A DNA stretch of 64,000 bases from JARBAK01 sp034472185. GTDB taxonomy: Bacteria; Pseudomonadota; Alphaproteobacteria; Rickettsiales; Midichloriaceae. Location: contig JARBAK010000001.1 of assembly GCA_034472185.1 (NCBI GenBank), positions 62,001 through 126,000 of the forward strand, in the 5' to 3' direction. A program made the position numbers and the translations under genes. This document shows, piece by piece, positions 57,553 to 64,000 of the stretch; within the stretch, counting starts at the first letter, position 1; each line of letters starts with the position of its first letter. The notes under the pieces were generated by a model. That model was not told the DNA's origin. It saw only the letters and a program-made list of their open reading frames with translations, and searched no databases.

Positions 57553-58590
57553 ATGAACAAAAAATTCGAACAATTTATATGCAAACAAGTAAAGCATCTT
57601 ATCATGAATATTATTAAGTGGAGTAGATATCTTGCAATACTTACAATGGTACTAATAATACCCACTCTTTGTTATTGCGTATATGCACTCTATTGCCCTG
57701 TATTGCAAGAAGAGCGTGTTGTAATAATCCCCAAGGGATCTGGATTACATTTTATGAGAATGGCCCTAAAACCCTATCAGCCTATGTTTTTGCATAATGA
57801 ACGTGTGTTTTATTTTTTTGCAAAACTGTATAAAGAGCACAAAGGATTTCATAAGACGATTAGGGCTGGTGAGTATGCGCTACCTAAAGGAAGTAGCTTT
57901 ATAGAGATGTTGGCAATTATTTTGCGCGGTAAAGTCACACAACATAAGGTTACTATCCCAGAAGGGTGTACTGTATTGCAGGCAGTAAAAATACTGAAGC
58001 GAAGCTACGGAGTAATAGATGACTTAGGGGAAACTTTACCAAATGAGGGTTCCCTTTTACCAGAAACATATTTTTATACCTTCAGTACCTCTATTAAAGA
58101 GCTATTACAAAGAATGATATTTCAATCTGATGCTTTTATTGATAGAGTGTGGTTAGATAGAGATTCACGCATTAGCACAATATTGAAATCCAAAGAAGAG
58201 GCCTTAGTTCTTGCATCGATCATAGAAAAGGAGACGGCGCTTAGTGTAGAAAAAGCGCGAATAGCAGGAGTTTACTTAAATAGGTTAAAACGACATATGA
58301 GATTGCAGGCAGATCCGACTGTAATATACGGAATTGAAAAGAAAGCAAATCGTGTAAAACGCCTTACATTAAAAGATCTCAAATATCCCTCTGAATATAA
58401 TACATATCTAAATTCAGGATTGCCTCCAACGCCGATATGCAATCCTAGCAAAGAATCCATCTTGTCATCTTTGCATCCGGTTTGGACGAAAGAACTGTAT
58501 TTTGTGAGCGATGGGCTAGGTGGACATATATTTGCTACCAATTTTGCCTCTCATTTGCAAAATATTAGGTACGTTAGGGACAATAAATAA
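57553..58590 (+). CDS. mltG: Endolytic murein transglycosylase MltG
   Basis: Inner-membrane lytic transglycosylase (YceG family) that cuts nascent glycan strands, 345 aa. One membrane segment (residues 26-46) is followed by a LysM-like region (VVIIPKGSGLHFM and RAGEYALPKGSS), and the catalytic domain has the ASIIEKET motif with the active-site Glu at 225. GVYLNRLKRHMRLQADPTVIYG and YNTYLNSGLPPTPICNP complete the family pattern. ATG 57553; a second ATG at residue 18 is possible. It lies upstream of fliF (75 nt), on the same strand. Confidence 0.95.
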   Translation: MNKKFEQFICKQVKHLIMNIIKWSRYLAILTMVLIIPTLCYCVYALYCPVLQEERVVIIPKGSGLHFMRMALKPYQPMFLHNERVFYFFAKLYKEHKGFHKTIRAGEYALPKGSSFIEMLAIILRGKVTQHKVTIPEGCTVLQAVKILKRSYGVIDDLGETLPNEGSLLPETYFYTFSTSIKELLQRMIFQSDAFIDRVWLDRDSRISTILKSKEEALVLASIIEKETALSVEKARIAGVYLNRLKRHMRLQADPTVIYGIEKKANRVKRLTLKDLKYPSEYNTYLNSGLPPTPICNPSKESILSSLHPVWTKELYFVSDGLGGHIFATNFASHLQNIRYVRDNK

Positions 58591-58664
58591 AAACCCCCTT
58601 GATTTTATAAGTGTGTTCATTTAGCTTTATGGGTCATACAACCTTAAATATATAGAGGTTAGTT

Positions 58665-60323
58665 ATGGTTGTGGCCTTTTTCAGAAACCTGGGCAAAACC
58701 AAACTTATCATATTAGCAGTTTCTTGCGTTCTTTTCGTGGGATTGGGTATTTTCTTAGCGATTACTTTATCGCAACCTGATATGACGTTGCTATACTCAG
58801 ACTTGAATTCGTCCGACAGGAATGATGTGGCGTTAAAATTACGGGCTGCAGGAGTACCATTCGCGGTGAGCACAGATGGAAAAGAAATACGCGTACCCGA
58901 AAAAGATGCCCTAAATCTTCGAATGTCTTTCGCTTTAGAAGGCATTCCTTCATCTGGAAGAATAGTAGGATACGAAATTTTTGATAAAAATGATGTATTA
59001 GGGACTTCTCAATTTTTAAATAATATCAATTTAGTTAGGGCGCTTGAGGGTGAATTAATAAGAACAATTGATAGCTTAACTGCCATAGAAAACTCTAGGG
59101 TACATCTGGTTATTCCGAAAAAAGAATTGTTTTCTAAAGTTAGTGCTACTCCCTCTGCTTCTATAGTACTAAAATTGAGACCTGGTAAGAAGCTTTCTAA
59201 AAAAGAAATTGAGGGGATTACAAACTTGGTTGTCACAGCAGTGCCTGATTTAAAATCAGAGAATGTTACTATGATTGATCAGAATGGTAACATTTTAAGG
59301 GCTGAAAAAGAGGGTGATGATATGCTATCTGTAAATACAGCATATCAGACTCTTATAGAGAAAAAATTGGCCCTTTCTATAGAAGAAATACTTCAAAGAT
59401 GTGTAGGAACAGGAAAGGCTAAAGCAAGCGTTTTCGTTGATATTGATTTTGACAAGGCTGTTGTTAATTCTGAGGATTATAATCCAGAGGGCCAAGTTAT
59501 TAGGTCCAAGAAACTCATTAACGAACAAGAGTCAGACTCTCAACAGACTGACAATGTGAGTGTTGCAACTAACATACCAAATGCTCCCCAACAGTTAAAG
59601 GTTCCAGAACTTACAAAAAGTAAAACCAAAGAAGATGAAATTATAAATTACGAAATATCTAAAGTTGCTACCAATAAGATTATAGTTGGTGGTACAATAA
59701 AGAAGTTATCAGTAGCTGTTGTTGTAGATGGAATATATGAATTGAATCAAAAAACTGGAAAACAAACCTTTATTGAACGCTCAACGGCTGAGTTAGAGAA
59801 AATAAAATCCCTAGTAGTTGCTGCTATTGGAGCTGACCTTGAGAGAGGAGATAATGTTGAAGTTATAAGTATGCAATTCTTTGATATGATCCAAGATACT
59901 AACTCGGAAAGTGGCAATGTACTAGGGAGATTTGATATTAAGACTGCTATGCAAATTGCTCTATTATCTATTATAATTTTTTTAGCAGCGTTTTGGGTTC
60001 TTAAACCTTTGTTTCCAAAAGCTGGTAAAAAGGAAGAAGAGAGAGATTTAATTAAGGATTTAGGAGGGGCGATCATGCAACAGGAGGAAGACGGAATAAG
60101 CCAAAAAGATACTGATACATTTATTTCTAATAAAGAACAGGGTTCCGAACCTTTGCTCGGAACAAAAAATATAATTCCCGATGCAATGAAGGGGCAGTAT
60201 AGTGGCTTCGAAGAAAAGAAGCACGCAGAGTTATCACGTTATATAAAAGAGAGTATTGCTCGAGACCCTAACAGTGCGGTTGGCGTGATACGGCATTGGA
60301 TATTTCAAAGTGAAAAAACATAA
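58665..60323 (+). CDS. fliF: Flagellar MS-ring protein FliF
   Basis: Forms the membrane ring of the flagellar basal body and houses the export gate, 552 aa, the normal length. First membrane segment at about residues 13-33. Then come YscJ-like ring modules (ADFD-type region LLYSDLNSSDRNDVALKLRAAGVPF, GYEIFDKNDVLGTSQF, RALEGELIRTIDSL, VHLVIPKKELF, ASIVLKLRPGKKL, VTMIDQNGN). The MS-ring domain lies in the middle and the second membrane segment at about 426-446. The C-terminal RDPNSAVGVIRHWIFQSE resembles the FliG-binding tail. No frameshift or stop is seen. No other flagellar gene is in the window. Confidence 0.94.
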   Translation: MVVAFFRNLGKTKLIILAVSCVLFVGLGIFLAITLSQPDMTLLYSDLNSSDRNDVALKLRAAGVPFAVSTDGKEIRVPEKDALNLRMSFALEGIPSSGRIVGYEIFDKNDVLGTSQFLNNINLVRALEGELIRTIDSLTAIENSRVHLVIPKKELFSKVSATPSASIVLKLRPGKKLSKKEIEGITNLVVTAVPDLKSENVTMIDQNGNILRAEKEGDDMLSVNTAYQTLIEKKLALSIEEILQRCVGTGKAKASVFVDIDFDKAVVNSEDYNPEGQVIRSKKLINEQESDSQQTDNVSVATNIPNAPQQLKVPELTKSKTKEDEIINYEISKVATNKIIVGGTIKKLSVAVVVDGIYELNQKTGKQTFIERSTAELEKIKSLVVAAIGADLERGDNVEVISMQFFDMIQDTNSESGNVLGRFDIKTAMQIALLSIIIFLAAFWVLKPLFPKAGKKEEERDLIKDLGGAIMQQEEDGISQKDTDTFISNKEQGSEPLLGTKNIIPDAMKGQYSGFEEKKHAELSRYIKESIARDPNSAVGVIRHWIFQSEKT

Positions 60324-60324
60324 C

Positions 60325-60373
60325 AAGGAGGGGGGTTATTATGATTATTTTATTTATTCGGGTCCTCACCTGA
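60325..60373 (+). other. Strong ribosome-binding site before a 10-codon open frame
   Basis: AAGGAGG (60325-60331), the strongest Shine-Dalgarno I saw in the window, starts 2 nt after the fliF stop. Nine nt later ATG 60341 opens 10 codons (MIILFIRVLT) ending in TGA at 60371-60373. It could be a leader peptide, a remnant of a lost gene after fliF, or chance. No homology is recognisable. Confidence 0.3.
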
Positions 60374-60445
60374 AGGTTTATAATCAGCCATTTGCGGCCA
60401 TTCAATTTTATTGTAGCAATTTAAAATTGGCATCTCAGGTTAGAT

Positions 60446-61288
60446 ATGCTAGATCAGAAGGTTCAGTTAATTGATTCTTGCGTGGATCTTTTATGCCGTG
60501 ATTATGGCATAGTACCAGTTATAGGGATTGAGATAGAGTTCTATTTGATACGCGGAAATAAGCCAGAAATTGCTAGTGCTCGTTTCTTAAAAAATTTACA
60601 AGGTAGCGCTAAGATTAGTCTTTTTGAAGAAAGGGGTAGGGGACAATATGAATTCAAGGTGTTGCACTCACGTCATATACTTGAGATACTTCGAGGAGTT
60701 AAGGCAATACGCAGTTTACTGACAGATGCCGTTTCTCAATTGAATCCCAAGATTAGTATAGATTATTCACCCAAACCTTTCTATGGGGATTATGGTTCCG
60801 GAATGCACCTCCACCTACATCTAGATTCTGTGAGATACAATCAAAATGTTTTTATTGATGATAGAATTGATACCAATAAAACGTTATGCAACGGAGTAGG
60901 GGGTATGTTAGCACTTTTAAATCAATCTATGTTTTTATTAACGGGCAATTGTGGAGAGGAATATAAACGATATGTACCCAACTTTATGGCTCCTATAAAT
61001 GTGAGTTGGGGCGGTAATAATAGGACTACTGCTATTCGTATACCGGATAGTTATATAGCAAATAGGAGAATTGAATTTAGGGTCGCTTCTGCAAGTGCAG
61101 ATCCGTATAATGTTGTCTTGTTTATGTTATTGGGGATTATATACGGACTGAAGTATGAAGTGCCTGCTCCTAAAAGGATATATGGTGATGCATCTGATGC
61201 TGCTTATTTTCTTGAAAAACTTCCACGTACTGTTACGGAATCCAAGAAAATATTTGAATTAGATAAGACTGCTGCTAGTTTATTGTGA
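60446..61288 (+). CDS. Compact glutamine synthetase-like ligase
   Basis: A 280-aa protein of the glutamine synthetase catalytic superfamily, about 60% of normal GS length. The active-site residues are kept: metal ligands in GIEIEFY (E29, E31), EERGRGQYEF (E61, E69), GSGMHLHLHL (H121/H123) and RRIEFR (E210), and the Arg positions NNRTTAIRIP (R193, R198) and R212. It lacks the N-terminal beta-grasp domain and most of the roughly 100 C-terminal residues, ending soon after the FLEKLPRTVTES segment. It probably ligates an amine to a carboxylate using ATP, but not necessarily glutamate with ammonia. Start ATG 60446; the end is a normal stop at 61286, with no sign of a frameshift. Neighbours are fliF and ddl. 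Confidence 0.82.
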   Translation: MLDQKVQLIDSCVDLLCRDYGIVPVIGIEIEFYLIRGNKPEIASARFLKNLQGSAKISLFEERGRGQYEFKVLHSRHILEILRGVKAIRSLLTDAVSQLNPKISIDYSPKPFYGDYGSGMHLHLHLDSVRYNQNVFIDDRIDTNKTLCNGVGGMLALLNQSMFLLTGNCGEEYKRYVPNFMAPINVSWGGNNRTTAIRIPDSYIANRRIEFRVASASADPYNVVLFMLLGIIYGLKYEVPAPKRIYGDASDAAYFLEKLPRTVTESKKIFELDKTAASLL

Positions 61289-61354
61289 GTTGTTTACGCA
61301 GTTTGCTGTATAGTAGCGTTATACTTTAGTATATATTTTGATTAGTATTAGAGA

Positions 61355-62272
61355 ATGGAACAAGTAGCATTGTTAGTTGGTGGTCCCTCTAACGAGAGAG
61401 ACGTCTCTTTTATGAGCGCGAACTCCGTGAAGCCTGTGTTACTCGCACTTGGATATTGTGTACATGAGATAGATGTGAACCCATATACAATAATAAAAAG
61501 CCTAAACGATATAAATGTGGATATTGCTTTTAATTGTTTGCACGGTGCATATGGGGAAGATGGTACGTTACAGGGTGTTTTGGAATCAATGAAGATTCCC
61601 TATACACATTCTGGTGTAAGCGCCTCTGCTATCGGGTTTAACAAAGCATTTACCAGTTCTATAGCTATACAGAATGGGATTCGTTGCCCTGAGGCTATTG
61701 AGTTAAGCACTAGAGATTTTTTTTATGCAGATATTCCCTTTACACTAATTGCTAAACCTTATGTACTAAAACCCGTAACTGGTGGTTCTACTTTAGGGGT
61801 TTATATAGTCAAAGATGAAAGGGACTTGCCGTCTAAAGAACAATGGCGATATGGAGATCGTATTATATTAGAGAGGTTTATACCAGGGGTAGAGCTCAGC
61901 GTAGCAGTTTTAAATGGAAAAGGTATCGGGGTTATTGAGCTAAGACCTCTTTCAGGGGTTCATGATTACCACTCCAAATATACTCAGGGTGCGACTGAAC
62001 ATATAATACCACCATGTGTACCCGATATTATTATACAACAGGCTATAAAATACGCTGAGACTATACACAGTGTGCTAGGATGCCGTACGCTAAGCAGAGT
62101 GGATCTTATATATAATCCCGAGGAAGGTGAAGCGGGATTATATTTTCTAGAGATTAATACTCATCCTGGCCTTACAAAAAATTCTGTATTTCCGTATATA
62201 GCAGCTCACTATGAGATCAGTATGAAAACTATAATAGAAATATTATTGAGGGATGCGAGGTGCGAACTTTAA
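61355..62272 (+). CDS. ddl: D-alanine-D-alanine ligase
   Basis: ATP-grasp enzyme that makes the D-Ala-D-Ala dipeptide for peptidoglycan, 305 aa. It has the N-terminal VALLVGGPSNERDVSFMSA, FNCLHGAYGEDGTLQGVLE near 65, YTHSGVSASAIGFNKA near 88, and the ATP-grasp LKPVTGGSTLGV and YFLEINTHPGLTKNSVFPYIA near 270, with the Mg-binding Glu and Asn in EINTHPG. Its stop overlaps the start of the next gene by 13 nt. The usual dcw context (murC, ftsQ) is absent. Confidence 0.94.
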   Translation: MEQVALLVGGPSNERDVSFMSANSVKPVLLALGYCVHEIDVNPYTIIKSLNDINVDIAFNCLHGAYGEDGTLQGVLESMKIPYTHSGVSASAIGFNKAFTSSIAIQNGIRCPEAIELSTRDFFYADIPFTLIAKPYVLKPVTGGSTLGVYIVKDERDLPSKEQWRYGDRIILERFIPGVELSVAVLNGKGIGVIELRPLSGVHDYHSKYTQGATEHIIPPCVPDIIIQQAIKYAETIHSVLGCRTLSRVDLIYNPEEGEAGLYFLEINTHPGLTKNSVFPYIAAHYEISMKTIIEILLRDARCEL

Positions 62273-62913
62273 AATTCCAGACGCCAGATGGATTTAGAGA
62301 ATTAGGAAGGAAGCTAATTCATATATCATCTTTATGGATAGTTATATTGGCCTATTATGCTACTAAAGAACAATTAGTAGGGTTGCTGTGCACTATATGT
62401 ATATGTGTGTTGATTTTTGAATACGCCAGACTATCTCAGTCTCAGTTTGCATTACTTGTGAGATTAAAGAGATTAATAAGGTACTCAAAGATTGATTTAG
62501 TTCTTAGAGATAATGAGGCTATACGTGTTACCGGGGCGACTTATATGCTATTGTCTGCGTTATTATGTTCTTTGTTTGCATCAAAATGGGCGCTTATTTT
62601 TGCTCTAATCACGCTTATTATTTCGGACCCTGCGGCAGCTTTTGTTGGCTTAAATTTTGGTAAACATAAAATATTTAGAAACAAGACTATCGAAGGATCA
62701 ATAGCATTTTTTCTAACTTCACTTTGTATAGCATTACTTATGCAGTACTATTTTTTTTTAAATGTGACAGTATGCCCTTCTATGGTTTCTCATGGTAAAA
62801 ACCTTGTAATTGGCGCTATTATCGCTACTATAAGCGAATTATGTTCTAATGCGCTTAGTATTGATGATAATTTTTTAGTACCACTTTCTGTGTGTGCTTA
62901 TCTATCTAGTTAG
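62260..62913 (+). CDS. CTP-dependent lipid kinase-like membrane protein (Dgk1/SEC59/VTE5 family)
   Basis: 217-aa polytopic membrane protein with six or so hydrophobic segments. The N-terminal RELGRKLIHISSLWIV matches the RKxxHI motif of the dolichol/phytol/diacylglycerol kinase family. The central IISDPAAAFVGLNFGKHKI plus NKTIEGSIAFFLTS matches the G/SDxxAaxxGxxFG and KTxEGS motifs shared with phosphatidate cytidylyltransferases. Family members use CTP to phosphorylate isoprenoid alcohols or diacylglycerol. It starts at GTG 62260, overlapping ddl by 13 nt, with a GAGG upstream. The actual lipid is unknown; recycling of polyprenol or DAG is a possible role (inference). Confidence 0.75.
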   Translation: MRTLKFQTPDGFRELGRKLIHISSLWIVILAYYATKEQLVGLLCTICICVLIFEYARLSQSQFALLVRLKRLIRYSKIDLVLRDNEAIRVTGATYMLLSALLCSLFASKWALIFALITLIISDPAAAFVGLNFGKHKIFRNKTIEGSIAFFLTSLCIALLMQYYFFLNVTVCPSMVSHGKNLVIGAIIATISELCSNALSIDDNFLVPLSVCAYLSS

Positions 62914-62994
62914 TAAAGATGATTAGTGCTTGTTTATAGTAGTTTTTTAATAAAATATTAAATATGAGAGGTGGAATCTGTATGCGGTGTTTGT

Positions 62995-64000
62995 ATGCTT
63001 CATAACAAGATAGTATTGGGGTCGGAAGAATGGTGTGAATTGCCTGATCTTGGTCTTTTCGCTGTGAAAGCCAAAATAGACTCTGGAGCTAAGACTTCGG
63101 TATTACATGCTTTCAATATTAGCGTTTATAAAGAGGGGAACGTAGATAGTGTAAAGTTTTATGTGCATCCTCTTCAGGGTAATAGGAAGCTAGCGGTGGC
63201 ATGTAGGGCGCCCTTAATCGGAACAAAAGTTATTAGAAGCTCGAATGGCGCTATAGAAAAACGTTTGGTTATATCTACAGAGATAAAGATAGGGAGCGAT
63301 TCGTGGAAAATAGACTTAACCCTGACTAATAGAGCGACCATGGGATATAGAATGCTTTTAGGCCGGGAAGCAATGCGAAACCGTGTTTTAGTGGATCCTG
63401 ACAAAATTTCTACGATGAGAGATATTTCCGAAGATGACGTTTGTTCTTTTTATGGATGTAAAACAAAAAGCAAACCTAAGATTCCATTAGATATCGTTTT
63501 ACTAGCCTCTAATCCGGATCTTTATTCGAATCAGAGAATTATAGAAGCAGGAAGAGCGCGTGGGCATAGAATGCGTTTTATAGCGGTAAATTCATGTTAT
63601 ATGAACGTCAAACCATATGCTCCCACTTTATACTATGGACAGGGTATCCAATTAGGGCATATAGATGCGGTGATTCCAAGATTAAAGCCATCTATGACGT
63701 TTTACGGAGCGGCTTTGATGAGTCAATTTCAGTTGTCGGGCATATTTTGTATGAACGATGCAAATTCTATCTTAAATTCTCGCGATAAGTTTAAATGTCT
63801 ACAAATTTTAGCCGAAAGAGGGATAGATGTGCCTACAACTAGTTTCGCAAGCCATCCCTCAAATATTAAGCATTTAATTGAAACAGTAAATGGAGCACCG
63901 TTAGTTGTGAAGTTACTAAGAGGCACTCATGGTACTGGTGTAATGCTTGCAGAAAGTCATACTGTAGCAAAAAGCCTTATATCTGCGTTCAGAACTATCA
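62995..64000 (+). CDS. RimB-like aspartic protease domain fused to RimK-like ATP-grasp ligase (cut by window edge)
   Basis: ATG 62995 opens 335 codons that run off the right edge. Residues 1-150 resemble the RimB / putative ATP-dependent zinc protease family, a retropepsin-like fold with AKIDSGAKTS at 26-35 and LLGREAMRNRVLVDP at 121-135. From about 165 the sequence becomes RimK-like ATP-grasp: LASNPDLYSNQRIIEAGRARGH, then AVIPRLKPSMTFYGAALMSQF and a nucleotide-binding VVKLLRGTHGTGVMLAES near 304-320. RimK adds Glu residues to targets such as S6, and RimB removes or processes them; here both are one polypeptide. It begins 82 nt after the lipid-kinase gene. The ATP-grasp C-terminus is outside the window. 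Confidence 0.85.
   Translation, partial: MLHNKIVLGSEEWCELPDLGLFAVKAKIDSGAKTSVLHAFNISVYKEGNVDSVKFYVHPLQGNRKLAVACRAPLIGTKVIRSSNGAIEKRLVISTEIKIGSDSWKIDLTLTNRATMGYRMLLGREAMRNRVLVDPDKISTMRDISEDDVCSFYGCKTKSKPKIPLDIVLLASNPDLYSNQRIIEAGRARGHRMRFIAVNSCYMNVKPYAPTLYYGQGIQLGHIDAVIPRLKPSMTFYGAALMSQFQLSGIFCMNDANSILNSRDKFKCLQILAERGIDVPTTSFASHPSNIKHLIETVNGAPLVVKLLRGTHGTGVMLAESHTVAKSLISAFRTI

Noticed and set aside
60446..61288. Glutamine synthetase-like gene as a truncated pseudogene
   Set aside because: Start, stop and all active-site motifs are intact with no frameshift, and downstream DNA shows no in-frame remnant of the missing C-terminus.
1..64000. Search for tRNA, rRNA, tmRNA, RNase P RNA, CRISPR arrays, insertion sequences and integrases
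   Set aside because: Reading the intergenic stretches by eye showed no T-arm-like motifs, no RNA signatures, no regularly spaced repeats and no transposase. A covariance search (for example tRNAscan-SE, Infernal) would settle small RNAs.

Overview
The window reads as a slice of the chromosome of an obligately intracellular alphaproteobacterium of the order Rickettsiales. The evidence is AT-rich DNA, single-copy housekeeping genes in short scattered operons, a VirD4 type IV secretion ATPase, a YccA/Bax-inhibitor protein, a propionyl-CoA carboxylase beta subunit, an orphan phage-type terminase and a GTG/TTG-rich set of start codons. A full-length flagellar MS-ring protein (FliF) and a dispersed but broad peptidoglycan/elongation set (FtsI, FtsL, RodA, MreB, MltG, Ddl, a PBP-activator-like protein) argue against a Wolbachia/Anaplasma-like wall-reduced lineage and fit a Midichloriaceae-like or other early-branching member better. 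This placement is inference. I found no rRNA, tRNA, CRISPR array, insertion sequence or integrase.

Layout. 1-8.0 kb (minus): tatC, serS, polA, a Bax-inhibitor-1 protein, virD4 and a MazG-like gene cut by the left edge. 8.2-16.8 kb: a small coiled-coil gene (plus), then on the minus strand a terminase, lpd, mutL, ftsL, ftsI and tatD. 17-28 kb (plus): rplK-rplA-rplJ-rplL-rpoB-rpoC, without the usual secE-nusG upstream. 28-31.5 kb (plus): a flavin oxidoreductase of the nitronate monooxygenase family, a 0.5 kb gap, then rho, which meets rmuC (minus) stop to stop. 32.9-38.3 kb (plus): ndk, rpsF, rpsR, rplI, rodA, bamA. 38.4-43.1 kb: yifB/comM (minus), lon (plus), a 0.4 kb gap and an HU-like gene (minus). 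43.3-49.2 kb: a PAP2 phosphatase (minus), then PBP activator, lolA, ruvC, kdsB (plus), an unknown small protein (minus) and mreB (plus). 49.3-57.3 kb: SPFH protein, gmk and ftsH (minus), secF (plus), pccB and pepA (minus). 57.5-64 kb (plus): mltG, fliF, a compact glutamine-synthetase-like enzyme, ddl, a CTP-dependent lipid kinase-like membrane protein and a RimB-like/RimK-like fusion cut by the right edge.

How the genes fit together. Most of the window is core information processing (replication, repair, transcription, ribosome) plus the envelope. The envelope genes cover outer-membrane assembly (BamA, LolA), protein export (SecF, TatC), cell-wall growth and quality control (FtsH, Lon, SPFH). 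Accessory-looking items are few: the terminase, the MazG-like gene, fliF, kdsB plus PAP2, and the cluster of three carboxylate-amine ligase genes at the right end. Several convergent and divergent junctions carry perfect or near-perfect inverted repeats, listed as separate features. No complete undescribed system is evident. The strongest leads are the compact GS-like enzyme beside the RimB-RimK fusion, the orphan terminase with its nested hairpin, and the isolated but apparently intact fliF.
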